The notes: generated by a model from the letters alone, not told the origin. DNA of 45,937 nucleotides from Microbulbifer agarilyticus S89 (GCF_000220505.1 NZ_AFPJ01000015.1:1-45937); one strand, 5' to 3'; counted from the first letter of the stretch, positions 25,568 through 34,773 are shown. Made by a program: numbers and translations.

Positions 25568-27323
25568 ACTGAGTCATCTGCGCTTCCAGCATCTCCATGG
25601 GCACCGCACCGTTGGCGAGCAGCGCATCGTGGAATGCGCGCAAATCAAATTGATCGCCCAATTCCCGTTCGGCTTTTTCGCGCAACTCGCGAATCTTGAT
25701 CTCACCCATCTTGTAAGACAGTGCCTGCCCCGGCCAGGAAATGTAGCGGTCTACTTCCGCGCGTACATTGCCTTCGGATAAGGAGGTATTGTCGGCGAGG
25801 AAATTCAGAGCCTGCTGACGGCTCCAGCCCTGAGAGTGGATACCGGTGTCAATCACCAGGCGCGCGGCGCGCCACATTTCATAACTCAGGCGCCCGAAAC
25901 TCTGGTAAGGGGTGTCGTATACGCCCATCTCTTCACCGAGGCGCTCGGTATACAGCGCCCAGCCCTCGCCAAAAGCGCTCAGGTACAGGTTTTTACGGAA
26001 TGCAGGGACGTCTTCCAGTTCCAGTGACAGGGCGCCCTGCAGGTGGTGGCCGGGTACTGCTTCGTGCAGGGTCAGCGCGACCAGCTCGTAGAGCGGGCGC
26101 TGGTCCAGGGCATAAGTATTCAGCCAGTAGGCGCCACCGCGGGTGCCGCCTATTGCTGCGGGATTGTAAGACGCAGTGGTGTAGTTGGGGGCGATTTCAT
26201 CGGGCACCGGTACCACGCCGTAGGGCAGGCGCGGCAGCTTGCCGAAGAATTCTGGCAGGCGGTAATCGATGTTCTTGGCGATGTACGCGGCTTCCTTGAG
26301 CAACTCCTGCGGTGTTTCCGCATAGAACTGCGGATCGGTACGCAGGAATTCGGTGAACTCCTCAAAGCTGCCCTCGAACCCGCTGTCTTCAATCAGCTGA
26401 TTCATTTCCCCACGGATACGCTTCACTTCCGCCAGTCCAATCTTGTGGATGGCATCCGGGTCCATATCCAAGGTCACATAAGTGTGAATGGCATGGCAAT
26501 AGTAGTCTTCGCCACCGGGCAACTGCTCAGCGCCGAGGCTGTCGCTGGCCGCGTTCAGGTAATCGCCTTCGAGGAAGGTCGCCACGCGATCAAACGCAGG
26601 TATGGCGTATTTGCGAATGGCCTGCTTGCCCTGCGCCTGCAGGCGCAGTTTGTCTTTTTCTGCAAAGCTCTCGGGAAACTTTTTGAAGGGTTCGTAAAGG
26701 CTGCTCTTGGTCGGATCCACATACACCTGCGCACGTACCGTCGGCGCAATACCCTCGATCACGATTTTCGGCAACACGAAACCGTCTTTGATACCCGCAC
26801 GCATATTCGCAATATTTTCATCAAAGAAGCGACCAGTGTCCTCGAGGCGTTTGATGTAATCCTCGTAGTCAGATACCTGCGGCATATTGAGGCCGCGGCT
26901 GGCGCCGAGCGCAGTGCTCCAGAAGCTGTAAAACGTATTGACCGGAACGCGCTCCTGGTAGAGCTCACTGGATTCAATAGAGTTGTTCAGAACCCATAGC
27001 AGCAGATCGCGGTTTACCCGGCCATCGCTGCTCAACCCTGTTCGATCAATATTCTCCAACCGCTCTACAAATTGCTTCTCGGCCTGCAAACGACGAGCGC
27101 GATCTTTCTCAGATACACCGGGCAACCTGTCGTTATAGCGTTTGTCACCCATGCGACTGGCGCTAGTTGGATTTTCCTTCAGGTAGTACTGCCAGTGATC
27201 ATCGATCACCTGCTGCAGCTGCTGCTGGGGAGAAGCCGCCCGCGGTGCCGACACCCAGAAAATAAGCAGGGTGGCTATAAATAGCATTGGCAGCGCACGA
27301 CTGGATAGAAATTGGGCCGACAT
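25524..27323 (-). CDS. DUF885 family secreted metallopeptidase
   Basis: The 599-residue protein starts with a signal peptide (LFIATLLIFWVSAPRAAS). It carries the DUF885 zinc motif LTLHEAVPGHHLQ with His420, Glu421 and His426, plus a downstream glutamate, Glu453, in SAFGEGWALYTE. DUF885 proteins are M32-like carboxypeptidases of uncertain substrate, usually periplasmic or surface-associated in marine bacteria. The ATG at 27323 is preceded by GGAG. It overlaps the CLCA_X gene tail-to-tail by 44 bp and is divergent from the nitrilase gene. Confidence 0.9.
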   Translation of the reverse strand: MSAQFLSSRALPMLFIATLLIFWVSAPRAASPQQQLQQVIDDHWQYYLKENPTSASRMGDKRYNDRLPGVSEKDRARRLQAEKQFVERLENIDRTGLSSDGRVNRDLLLWVLNNSIESSELYQERVPVNTFYSFWSTALGASRGLNMPQVSDYEDYIKRLEDTGRFFDENIANMRAGIKDGFVLPKIVIEGIAPTVRAQVYVDPTKSSLYEPFKKFPESFAEKDKLRLQAQGKQAIRKYAIPAFDRVATFLEGDYLNAASDSLGAEQLPGGEDYYCHAIHTYVTLDMDPDAIHKIGLAEVKRIRGEMNQLIEDSGFEGSFEEFTEFLRTDPQFYAETPQELLKEAAYIAKNIDYRLPEFFGKLPRLPYGVVPVPDEIAPNYTTASYNPAAIGGTRGGAYWLNTYALDQRPLYELVALTLHEAVPGHHLQGALSLELEDVPAFRKNLYLSAFGEGWALYTERLGEEMGVYDTPYQSFGRLSYEMWRAARLVIDTGIHSQGWSRQQALNFLADNTSLSEGNVRAEVDRYISWPGQALSYKMGEIKIRELREKAERELGDQFDLRAFHDALLANGAVPMEMLEAQMTQFIADQRGANSHPAQ

Positions 27324-27446
27324 AGAGTTCTCCGATTCAGTACTCGACTACCGACAAACATACCACGATCAGATCGGTGGGTTTCGCCCCGCTGGCGCCA
27401 ATTATCCACCGGGCATGCTAGAGTCTTGGGTTATATCCATGACGAC

Positions 27447-28313
27447 ATGGGAGAAGGAAGCTTGGATAACGTTTCGGTCGCAGCGATACAGATGGTGAGT
27501 GGTGACGATGTCGGCCACAACCTCGCCCGCGCCCGCCTCCTGATACAGCAGGCGGCTGCCCAAGGAGCGAGGCTTGCCCTGCTGCCGGAAAACTTTGCCC
27601 ACCTGGCAGACAGAGGCAGCTTTGCGGTAGCGGAAACCTACGCGGCTGATACAGCCCCTGACCCGCAGACCCAACCCATTCAGGCCGCATTGCGACGTTA
27701 CGCGAGGGACTTTGGCATCTGGCTTGCGGCCGGTGCCATACCTCTGCGGAGCCGGCCGGATGGCACGCCTACCGCTGCGAAACGATGCCGCTCAGCGTTC
27801 CTTTTGTTTGACGAGCAGGGAAATGAGCGTGCCCGGTATGACAAGATCCATCTATTCGATGTGGATGTGGATGACGCTGCTGGCAGCTACCGGGAGTCCA
27901 ACAGTATTGAGCCCGGTGAAGGGCTTTACGTACAGGAAACGCCCTTTGGCCACCTGGGACTGAGTATCTGCTTCGACTTGCGTTTCCCGGAATTGTACCG
28001 CCAACTGGCGATCGCCGGCGCAGAAATATTCATGGTCCCAGCAGCCTTTACCTATACGACCGGCCAGGCACACTGGCAGACGCTATTGCGGGCTCGCGCA
28101 ATCGAAAATGGCTGCTTTGTCATTGCCGCAAACCAGGGTGGAGCACACTCGTCAAAAAGGCGTACCTGGGGGCACTCGATGATTATCGACCCTTGGGGCG
28201 ATGTTCTGGCGGAAGCGGATGAGGGCGAAGCGGTAATTATCGCTGACCTGCATGGCAAGAAGCTGGAAAAGGTGCGCAAGAGTATGCCGCTGCTTTCCAT
28301 GCGGCGGCTATGA
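27447..28313 (+). CDS. Carbon-nitrogen hydrolase, Nit1/deaminated-glutathione-amidase-like
   Basis: This roughly 289-residue nitrilase-superfamily protein shows the catalytic triad: Glu in LLPENFAHL, Lys in RYDKIHLFDVDV and Cys in SICFDLRFPELYRQL. The KIHLFDVDV and FDLRFPELYR segments are typical of the Nit1 branch, which hydrolyses deaminated glutathione in metabolite repair. The start is uncertain: ATG 27447 lacks a ribosome site, whereas an in-frame TTG at 27462 has GAAGGA five bases ahead. An upstream extension to 27312 is unlikely because it would reach the divergent DUF885 promoter. Probably monocistronic. Confidence 0.88.
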   Translation: MGEGSLDNVSVAAIQMVSGDDVGHNLARARLLIQQAAAQGARLALLPENFAHLADRGSFAVAETYAADTAPDPQTQPIQAALRRYARDFGIWLAAGAIPLRSRPDGTPTAAKRCRSAFLLFDEQGNERARYDKIHLFDVDVDDAAGSYRESNSIEPGEGLYVQETPFGHLGLSICFDLRFPELYRQLAIAGAEIFMVPAAFTYTTGQAHWQTLLRARAIENGCFVIAANQGGAHSSKRRTWGHSMIIDPWGDVLAEADEGEAVIIADLHGKKLEKVRKSMPLLSMRRL

Positions 28314-28328
28314 AAGATGCAACCAGTA

Positions 28329-29123
28329 TCACGCAATATTTTTAATCAGACCACCCTCGGCCTTGATACTTGAGCCGTTTATTGCAGCGCTGAGTGGTGA
28401 CGCAATAAATGCGACCACCGCAGCAATTTCCTCCGGTTTGATAAAGCGTTGCAGCAGCGAGTCGGGCTCGGTTTCCTTGAAAAAATCACGCACAAATTCT
28501 TCTTCAGTTTTCCCCTGCACCTGAGCGCTTTCCCTCAACCAGTTTTTCACACCATCGGTAAGGGTCGGGCCCGGGAGTACCGAATTGACTGTTACATCGC
28601 GCCCACTACCTTGCGTTAGGTTCGCAAGCCCGCGACCGAGCACAAGCTGCGCACCTTTTGTGACCGAATAGTGCACCATACTCTCCAGGCCCCGCATGCC
28701 CGCTTCGCTTGAAATGTTAATGATGCGTGCGAAATCCTGCTCCAGCATCTTGGGAAAGTAGTGGCGCGAGAGTCGCACCGAACTCATGACGTTGGCATTG
28801 AGAAACTGATGCCACTCATCATCGGTAATTTCGGCAAAGGGTTTTGGGTTGAAGATCCCCATGTTGTTTACGAGGATTTCCAGTGCACCGTGTTTGTCGA
28901 TCTCGGCACAAATACGCTCGGCGTCAGCGGGATCCGACAAGTCACCATCAATCCCGACGGCGTCTCCATACTGGGTCAGCTCCACCGCCGTTTCTGCACT
29001 GCCGGCGCGGCCATTAACGATTACCCGGGCGCCCTCCTGCAACAGGCTAATGGCAATCGCCCGCCCGATGCCTTTGGTAGAGCCACTGATAAAGGCCAGG
29101 CGCCCATTTAGCTGTAGATCCAT
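28329..29123 (-). CDS. Short-chain dehydrogenase/reductase (SDR)
   Basis: The 264-residue protein is a classical SDR with the cofactor motif ISGSTKGIGRAIA, the structural NNMGI motif (LVNNMGIF), catalytic Ser in NISSEAG and the YxxxK pair in HYSVTKGA. It would be an NAD(P)-dependent oxidoreductase of unknown substrate. The start at 29123 (MDLQLNGRL) is preferred over 29150 because GGGAGGT stands five bases upstream. It is convergent with the nitrilase gene (15 bp apart) and has no operon partner. Confidence 0.92.
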   Translation of the reverse strand: MDLQLNGRLAFISGSTKGIGRAIAISLLQEGARVIVNGRAGSAETAVELTQYGDAVGIDGDLSDPADAERICAEIDKHGALEILVNNMGIFNPKPFAEITDDEWHQFLNANVMSSVRLSRHYFPKMLEQDFARIINISSEAGMRGLESMVHYSVTKGAQLVLGRGLANLTQGSGRDVTVNSVLPGPTLTDGVKNWLRESAQVQGKTEEEFVRDFFKETEPDSLLQRFIKPEEIAAVVAFIASPLSAAINGSSIKAEGGLIKNIA

Positions 29124-29333
29124 GGTGTACCTCCCGATAAAGTTCTCCATACTAGTTTGATGCAGTCGCGGATCAAAAAGGTGGTGTTCTCTGTCCGCGG
29201 GACTACACTATGCGCGGCCGCGCAATATCATGGGCACTATTTCTTAGATGATTCCGGCTTGGTAATGTTGAGGGTTGTTGCCCTGAACACTACGCGTCTC
29301 CCCAGCCCAAACTACAACACAAGTCAAATTGTT

Positions 29334-29993
29334 ATGCAGAAGCTTCCCCTTCGAATCGACATTGTTTCCGATGTAGTCTGCCCCTGGTGTGTTATCGGCT
29401 ACTATCGACTGCAGCAGGCCCTGGATAAATTTGAGGATACTATTGATTCCAAGATTAACTGGTTGCCCTTCGAGCTGAATCCGGATATGCCCAGCGAGGG
29501 GCAGAACCTGCGGGAGCATATCGTCGAGAAATACGGTACTAGCCCGGAGGAAAGTACAGCCGCCCGCGAGCGCCTGACCAAACTGGGCGCCGATGTGGGT
29601 TTCCATTTTGATTATTTTGATGAAATGCGCATGGTGAACACCTTCAACGCACACCAGTTGTTACACTGGGCTGTCGGTGAAGGCAAACAGCATGCGCTTA
29701 GCCTGCAGCTCTTCACAGATTTCTTCAGCCATCGAAGAGACGTCAGTGCATTCGACGTGTTGATTGCCGCGGCAGAATGCGTGGGGTTGAATGGCTTTGC
29801 CGCGCGCGATGTGTTGGCACAGCAGACCTATGCTAATGAAGTTCGCCAGCTGGAACAGGGCATCGTCAGCAAAGGGGTGCGTGGCGTGCCACTGTTTGTT
29901 TTTGATGGGCAATATGCGTTAAGTGGTGCACAGGAGGCAGCAACCTTTGAAGCACAATTGCAGCGCATAATAGACGACAAAAATACAGCATGA
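29334..29993 (+). CDS. DsbA-family oxidoreductase, FrnE-like
   Basis: The 219-residue cytoplasmic protein starts MQKLPLRIDIVSDVVCPWC and has the thioredoxin-like CPWC motif (Cys16, Cys19). The cis-proline loop is GVRGVPLFVF, and the helical insertion is typical of the FrnE/2-hydroxychromene-2-carboxylate isomerase-like group. These proteins act as disulfide reductases/isomerases in oxidative stress or as GST-kappa-like enzymes. The upstream in-frame ATG at 29157 adds a segment unlike the family, so 29334 is preferred. The gene end lies 45 bp before the next start. Confidence 0.88.
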   Translation: MQKLPLRIDIVSDVVCPWCVIGYYRLQQALDKFEDTIDSKINWLPFELNPDMPSEGQNLREHIVEKYGTSPEESTAARERLTKLGADVGFHFDYFDEMRMVNTFNAHQLLHWAVGEGKQHALSLQLFTDFFSHRRDVSAFDVLIAAAECVGLNGFAARDVLAQQTYANEVRQLEQGIVSKGVRGVPLFVFDGQYALSGAQEAATFEAQLQRIIDDKNTA

Positions 29994-30037
29994 CATTCAT
30001 CCCCGTTCAAATTCGATCTAAGTTGAGAGTAAATGCG

Positions 30038-30655
30038 ATGCGCTTATCCATGGTCACCGCAGGATGCTTTGTGGGCCTGATCGGTCTGCTGCAGGGCTGC
30101 CAACCAAAGAATGCCGGCGCGGTGCCTACCGATGCGTTCCTGAAAAATATTTCTACCTATTGCGGTAAGGCGTTTGCCGGCAAAATCGTCGCCAATGAGC
30201 CAAGAACCGATACGCCAGATCCATTTGAAGGCAAGCAACTAATCATGCATGTGCGGGGCTGCGAAACACCCGAAACCCAAATAAAGATCCCCTTTCATGT
30301 CGGCGACGACCATTCCCGTACCTGGATACTCACCCGCACCAGTACAGGCCTGCGCCTGAAGCACGACCACCGGCATAAAGACGGTAGCGAAGATGCTGTC
30401 ACCATGTACGGTGGCGATAGTGAAACGGCGGGTAGCGAAAGTCGTCAGGAATTCCCTGTGGATGCAGAATCCATTGCAATGTTTAAGAAGGAAGGGCTAA
30501 GCGCATCCATAGAAAATACCTGGGCTATGGAGATACATCCGGGAAACATATTTGCATATGAGCTTACCCGTCCAAGTGGACGCAAGTTCCGGGTGGAGTT
30601 TGATTTGCAGAAGCCGATAGCTACACCACCGGCCCCGTGGGGTTCGAAAGAGTAG
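30038..30655 (+). CDS. Hypothetical lipoprotein
   Basis: The product of about 205 residues has a short signal with lipobox LLQGC (MRLSMVTAGCFVGLIGLLQGC), so it is probably lipid-anchored in the envelope. The mature part is hydrophilic with ISTYCGKAFAGKIVANEP, TWILTRTSTGLRLKHDHRHKDG and AYELTRPSGRKFRVEFDL. It appears to be a beta-rich domain with two Cys (STYCGK, VRGCET) that may form a disulfide. I recognise it as a recurrent uncharacterised proteobacterial type but cannot name a family. AGAG precedes the ATG. It directly follows the FrnE gene and may share its transcript; a strong bidirectional terminator follows. Confidence 0.65.
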   Translation: MRLSMVTAGCFVGLIGLLQGCQPKNAGAVPTDAFLKNISTYCGKAFAGKIVANEPRTDTPDPFEGKQLIMHVRGCETPETQIKIPFHVGDDHSRTWILTRTSTGLRLKHDHRHKDGSEDAVTMYGGDSETAGSESRQEFPVDAESIAMFKKEGLSASIENTWAMEIHPGNIFAYELTRPSGRKFRVEFDLQKPIATPPAPWGSKE

Positions 30656-30700
30656 CCAAGCTCACTTAGGTTATTTCGCCCATGAGCGAAAGCGATTAAC

Positions 30701-30731
30701 AAAAAAGGCCACCCAAAGGGTGGCCTTTTTT
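30701..30731. terminator. Bidirectional intrinsic terminator
   Basis: AAAAAAGGCCACCC-AAA-GGGTGGCCTTTTTT is a perfect 14-bp stem with A and T tracts on both sides. It lies between two convergent genes, the lipoprotein (+) and the fah-like gene (-), and would end transcription from both directions. Confidence 0.92.
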
Positions 30732-30749
30732 ACGCACCGCAATAGCCGC

Positions 30750-31757
30750 TTATTGCTGCTCTATCACCTGCTCGATACGACCAAAAATGGACTGGCCTTT
30801 GTCATCCAACATTTCGATGGCGATACTGTCACCGAACTGCATAAACGGCGTGGTGGGCTTGCCGTCCTGGATAGTTTCAATCATGCGGATTTCCGCAATG
30901 CAGCTGTAACCAACACCACCCTCTTTCACCGGCTTGCCGGGGCCGCCGTCGAGCTTGTTGGATACGGTACCGGAGCCAATAATGGTGCCGGCACCCAGTG
31001 GGCGGGTTTTTGCCGCGTGGGCAATCAACTGGCCGAAGTGGAAAGTCATATCCACACCAGCATTGGGTTCACCGAACTTGTCGCCATTCAGGTGCGATAC
31101 CAGCGGCAGGTGCAGCTTGCCCTGCTGCCAGGCGTCGCCGAGCTGCGCCGGAGTGACACACACCGGGGAGAAGGCACTGGATGGCTTGGACTGGTAGAAA
31201 CCAAAGCCCTTGCCCAACTCGTTCGGAATCAGACCGCGCAAGGACACGTCATTGACCAGCATCACCAGCTTGATGTGTTTCAGTGCATCTTCGGGAGAAA
31301 CACCCATAGGCACGTCATCAGTGATGACGGCAATCTCGGCTTCAAAGTCGATGCCGAAGCCTTCGCTCTGGGGCATAACCACCGGGGCACGGGGGGCGAG
31401 GAAGGTATCGGAACCTCCCTGGTACATTAGCGGATCGGTCCAGAAGCTCTCTGGCATTTCGGCGTTGCGCGCTTTGCGCACCAGCTCAACGTGGTTCACA
31501 TAGGCGCTGCCGTCGGCCCAGTGGTAGGCACGCGGCAAGGGTGAATGGCACATGGCCTGGTCAAAGGCCTCTCCCGCGATCTCACCGCTGTTGAGTTTGC
31601 TTTGCAGTGCTTCCAACTGGGTAGAAACACTTGACCACTCATCCAGTGCGCTTTGCAATGTGGGTGCGATTTCGCTGGCATCCGCCATGCGGGTTAAATC
31701 ATCGCTCACCACGACGAGCTTGCCGTCGCGGCCACTTTTCAGGCTGGCTAACTTCAC
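30750..31757 (-). CDS. Fumarylacetoacetate hydrolase family protein
   Basis: The 335-residue enzyme shows FAH metal-site residues in GFGIDFEAEIAVI and later motifs VNDVSLRGL, KPSSAFSPVCVTP and GTIIGSGTVSNK. Given its place at the end of an operon with hppD, it most likely cleaves fumarylacetoacetate to fumarate and acetoacetate, the final step of tyrosine and homogentisate degradation. It lies 28 bp after the VOC gene, and transcription would end at the bidirectional terminator. Members of the family also act on other acylpyruvates, so the exact substrate is inferred from context. Confidence 0.9.
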   Translation of the reverse strand: MKLASLKSGRDGKLVVVSDDLTRMADASEIAPTLQSALDEWSSVSTQLEALQSKLNSGEIAGEAFDQAMCHSPLPRAYHWADGSAYVNHVELVRKARNAEMPESFWTDPLMYQGGSDTFLAPRAPVVMPQSEGFGIDFEAEIAVITDDVPMGVSPEDALKHIKLVMLVNDVSLRGLIPNELGKGFGFYQSKPSSAFSPVCVTPAQLGDAWQQGKLHLPLVSHLNGDKFGEPNAGVDMTFHFGQLIAHAAKTRPLGAGTIIGSGTVSNKLDGGPGKPVKEGGVGYSCIAEIRMIETIQDGKPTTPFMQFGDSIAIEMLDDKGQSIFGRIEQVIEQQ

Positions 31758-31785
31758 TGTGCCGTCCTCTTAATAATTGATTGGT

Positions 31786-32334
31786 TTAGGGGTCGAGAGC
31801 CTTGAACTCTTCTTCACCATGCATCCAGGCCGCGTGGCGCGGTGCCTTTTTGGTGCGAGACCACTCTTCCAGCATATCTTCGGCAACCCGCTTCAATTCT
31901 TTGTGCATACCAGGCTTGGCGGTATTGGCAGCGAGTTCGATACGGTGGCCGTTCGGATCGAAGAAATAGATGGACTTGAAGATAGTGTGATCGGTAGGGC
32001 CCAGCACGTCGATACCGGCATCTTCGAGTTTCTGCTTCATGGACAGCAGTTCGTCCATGCTCTCTACTTCCATCGCGATGTGCTGTACCCACTGGGGTGT
32101 ATTTTCATCGCGGCCCATATCCGGGGAATTGGGCAGCTCAAAAAATGCCAGTACATTGCCCTGCCCTGCATCCAGAAACACGTGCATGTAAGGGTCCGGT
32201 GCCCCGGTAGAGGGCACCTTGTCTTCGGCGATCGCGAGCTGGAATTCCATACCGAGGAGATCGCGGTAAAACTCCACGGTCTCCTTGGCATCGTTACAGC
32301 GGTAGGCCACATGGTGGATTCGTTGAATCGCCAT
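31786..32334 (-). CDS. VOC-family (glyoxalase/extradiol-dioxygenase fold) protein in the tyrosine operon
   Basis: This 182-residue protein is a vicinal-oxygen-chelate metalloenzyme. Likely metal ligands are His8 in RIHHVAYR, His85 in VQHIAMEV and Glu133 in GHRIELAAN, the two-His-one-carboxylate set used by extradiol dioxygenases and glyoxalases. Its tail (KELKRVAEDMLEEWSRTKKAP) is an extra helical region. It lies between hppD and fah with gaps of 39 and 28 bp, so it surely shares their transcript. Homogentisate dioxygenase and maleylacetoacetate isomerase genes are absent here. It might replace one of them or handle a side product; this is inference, and the family alone does not decide. Confidence 0.85.
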   Translation of the reverse strand: MAIQRIHHVAYRCNDAKETVEFYRDLLGMEFQLAIAEDKVPSTGAPDPYMHVFLDAGQGNVLAFFELPNSPDMGRDENTPQWVQHIAMEVESMDELLSMKQKLEDAGIDVLGPTDHTIFKSIYFFDPNGHRIELAANTAKPGMHKELKRVAEDMLEEWSRTKKAPRHAAWMHGEEEFKALDP

Positions 32335-32373
32335 AGCTATATATCCAAGTTATCCAGGATGGAACCGGGGCGC

Positions 32374-33465
32374 TTAGGCCGCCGGCTTGTCTTCTTTGCC
32401 GATCACACCACGCTCGAGCTGGTCGCGCTCGATGGATTCGAACAGGGCCTTGAAGTTGCCTTCGCCGAAGCCTTCGTCTTCTTTACGCTGGATAAACTCA
32501 AAGAACACCGGGCCGAGCATGTTGGCGGAGAAGATCTGCAGCAGCAGGCGCGGCTGGCCACCTTCGGTGGTGCCGTCGAGCAGGATGCCGCGGGACTTAA
32601 ACTCTTCGGTAGGCTCACCGTGACCCGGCAGGCGCTCTTCCAGCATGTCGTAGTAGGTGTTCGGCGGCGCGGTCATGAACTCCATGCCCTGAGCCTTGAG
32701 GCGGTCCCAACAGGCGATCAGGTCGTCACAGGCAAAGGCAATGTGCTGGATGCCTTCGCCGTTGTACTTCATCAAGAATTCTTCGATCTGGCCGCCGCCA
32801 CCGGCGGCTTCTTCGTTCAGCGGGATACGGATCTTGCCATCCGGCGCAGTCATCGCCTTGGACAGCAGACCGGTGTACTCGCCCTTGATGTCGAAGTAGC
32901 GAATCTCGCGGAAGTTGAACAGGTCCTCGTAGTACTTGGCCCAGTAGTCCATACGGCCGCGGTATACGTTATGGGTCAGGTGGTCGAGGGTGTGGAAACC
33001 ACAGCCTTCCGGATGACGGTCGACGCCTTCAATCCAGTTGAAGTCGATATCGTAGATGGACTCGCCTTCCTTGTAGCGGTCGATCAGGTACAGGGTGGCA
33101 CCGCCGATTCCCTTGATCGCCGGCAGGCGCAATTCCATGGGGCCGGTAGCAACATTGACTGGCTGCGCACCCTTCTTGATCGCCTCGTTGTAGGCGAAGG
33201 TGGCATCTTTCACGCGAAACGCGAGGCCACAGGCCGAGGGGCCGTGCTCACGGGCGTAGTAGTCCGCGTGGCTGCCCGGCTCATAGTTGGTGATGAAGTT
33301 GATGTCGCCCTGGCGCCACAATTCCACGTCTTTGGTGCGGTGGCGAGCGACCTTGGTGAAGCCCATGGCCTCGAAAACGGTTTCCAGAATACCCTTCTCA
33401 GGTGCAGTGAATTCGACGAATTCAAAGCCGTCCAGGCCCATGGGGTTCTCAAACAAATCGGCCAT
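32374..33465 (-). CDS. hppD: 4-hydroxyphenylpyruvate dioxygenase
   Basis: The 363-residue protein is a full-length HPPD, which converts 4-hydroxyphenylpyruvate to homogentisate. Iron ligands are visible as His in [13 protein letters not shown], His in [11 protein letters not shown] and Glu in VFFEFIQRK. The C-terminal gate segment [18 protein letters not shown] is standard. The start at 33465 ([10 protein letters not shown]) has GGAGGA seven bases ahead and is preferred over 33546, which would place coding sequence close to the promoter. It is the first gene of hppD-VOC-fah. Its promoter contains a palindromic operator. Confidence 0.96.
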   Translation of the reverse strand: MADLFENPMGLDGFEFVEFTAPEKGILETVFEAMGFTKVARHRTKDVELWRQGDINFITNYEPGSHADYYAREHGPSACGLAFRVKDATFAYNEAIKKGAQPVNVATGPMELRLPAIKGIGGATLYLIDRYKEGESIYDIDFNWIEGVDRHPEGCGFHTLDHLTHNVYRGRMDYWAKYYEDLFNFREIRYFDIKGEYTGLLSKAMTAPDGKIRIPLNEEAAGGGGQIEEFLMKYNGEGIQHIAFACDDLIACWDRLKAQGMEFMTAPPNTYYDMLEERLPGHGEPTEEFKSRGILLDGTTEGGQPRLLLQIFSANMLGPVFFEFIQRKEDEGFGEGNFKALFESIERDQLERGVIGKEDKPAA

Positions 33466-33548
33466 GTGATCCTCCGTTATACAGGATTCATTATTAGGAC
33501 CGGCAAGCGGCTTGTGGCCGCGGGGTCCGCTTGGTTTCAGGTGCAACG

Positions 33549-33577
33549 AATTTAGTTACGCGTGTAACTAATGTCAA
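33549..33577 (-). promoter_or_regulatory. hppD promoter with embedded palindromic operator
   Basis: On the minus strand TTGACA (33577-33572) and TAAATT (33554-33549) are 17 bases apart, a strong sigma-70 promoter pointing to hppD. An inverted repeat TTAGTTAC-GCGT-GTAACTAA (33552-33571) fills the spacer. This is ideal for a repressor that blocks RNA polymerase. The regulator is not encoded next to the operon; a MarR- or TetR-like factor is possible but unknown. Confidence 0.7.
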
Positions 33578-33700
33578 GAGGTGTGTGCCTGCGCGGCTTG
33601 CGGCTCTCTAGTAATAGAACCAAAGCGCAGGGTTTACCGGAGAATCGGTGACCGGAGGGGTTTAAATAGACGCATTTCTGCGGAGACGGGCGCCGTAACA

Positions 33701-33722
33701 AAAAAACCACCCGAAGGTGGTT
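33701..33722 (-). terminator. Intrinsic terminator of fpr
   Basis: On the minus strand AACCACC-TTCG-GGTGGTT runs straight into a T tract (33708-33701), downstream of the fpr stop. The stable UUCG tetraloop and T-run make this a convincing terminator. The remaining part of 33578-33897 shows no gene. Confidence 0.85.
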
Positions 33723-33897
33723 ATCAACACAGGGGTTAACCCTTTCACTGGTGTGGTACTGCCGGTTATGCGGCAAGGCACCGGGGTCGACACTTGGGAG
33801 TGGAGAAACCCTTTTCCGTCCTTGCGCGATCCCTCACGCAAACACTCCTAAGTACCGACGCCGCTGCCCTGCCCCGTCAGCAACTACTTACTTCGGC

Positions 33898-34674
33898 TTA
33901 CTTCTCGACGAACGCGCGCTCGATCACGTACTCGCGCGGGATACCGGCACGGGTTTCACTGAAACCCCAGTCGTCGAGGATTTTGGTGAGATCCTTGAGC
34001 ATGGCTGGGGAGCCACACAGCATAAAGCGGTCTTCTTCCACATTCGGCTGCGGCAGGCCGAGGTCGCTGAACATCTTGCCGGACAGCATCAGGTCGGTGA
34101 GGCGGCCATTATTGCGATACGGCTCGCGGGTCACTGTGGGGTAATACAGCAGGCCGTTCTGCACCATCTCACCGAAGTACTCGTGCTCCGGCAGTTCCTT
34201 CTCGATGTAATCCTGGTACGCCAGCTCAGATTTGAAGCGCACGCCATGGGTGAGGATCACCTGGTCGAAGCGTTCGTAGACGTCCGGGTCCTTGATGATG
34301 CTCATAAACGGTGCCAGGCCGGTACCGGTAGAGAGAAGCCACAGGCGCTTGCCCGGCAGCAGGTGGTCGGCGACCAGGGTACCGGTGGGCTTGCGGCTGA
34401 CATAAATCTCATCACCGGGCTTAATTTTTTGCAGCTGTGAGGTCAGCGGGCCGTCCGGAACCTTGATACTGAAGAACTCAAGCTCGTCCTCGTAGTTGGC
34501 ACTGGCAATAGAGTATGCGCGCAGCAACGGGCGACCATTAGGTTGCTCCAGGCCGATCATGGTGAAGTGGCCATTTTCAAAGCGGAAACCGGGGTCACGA
34601 CTGGTTTTGAAGCTGAACAGCGTGTCGTTCCAGTGATGGACCTCAAGCACCGTCTCTTTATTCAGATTAGACAT
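33898..34674 (-). CDS. fpr: Ferredoxin-NADP+ reductase Fpr
   Basis: The 258-residue flavoenzyme has the FAD-binding RAYSIAS motif, the NADP-binding LSTGTGLAPFMSI segment and LCGSPAML near the C-terminus, ending VIERAFVEK. This is the bacterial subclass I FNR pattern. It passes electrons between NADPH and ferredoxin or flavodoxin and supports Fe-S repair and oxidative-stress defence. It is divergent from a LysR gene, the same arrangement as fpr-finR in Pseudomonas, where FinR induces fpr under superoxide stress. Confidence 0.95.
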   Translation of the reverse strand: MSNLNKETVLEVHHWNDTLFSFKTSRDPGFRFENGHFTMIGLEQPNGRPLLRAYSIASANYEDELEFFSIKVPDGPLTSQLQKIKPGDEIYVSRKPTGTLVADHLLPGKRLWLLSTGTGLAPFMSIIKDPDVYERFDQVILTHGVRFKSELAYQDYIEKELPEHEYFGEMVQNGLLYYPTVTREPYRNNGRLTDLMLSGKMFSDLGLPQPNVEEDRFMLCGSPAMLKDLTKILDDWGFSETRAGIPREYVIERAFVEK

Positions 34675-34733
34675 AACAATAGAACCGCTTATTCCTCAAT
34701 TTCTCGCTGCATTCTAATGCTGGCAAACCTATT

Positions 34734-34773
34734 GGCAAAATGGGATATTTTGATACTTGTTATCTATTTTGCC
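34734..34773. promoter_or_regulatory. Inverted repeat between fpr and its LysR regulator
   Basis: GGCAAAAT (34734-34741) and ATTTTGCC (34766-34773) are perfect inverted arms. Inside lies GATA-CTTGT-TATC (34752-34764), a smaller palindrome of the LysR-box type. The block sits in the 120-bp divergent space and is the obvious candidate site for the FinR-like protein; the assignment is inferred. Confidence 0.55.

Noticed and set aside
31777-33555. 592-codon plus-strand frame across the tyrosine operon
   Set aside because: It is the antisense shadow of hppD and the VOC gene, whose family motifs and ribosome sites are clear.
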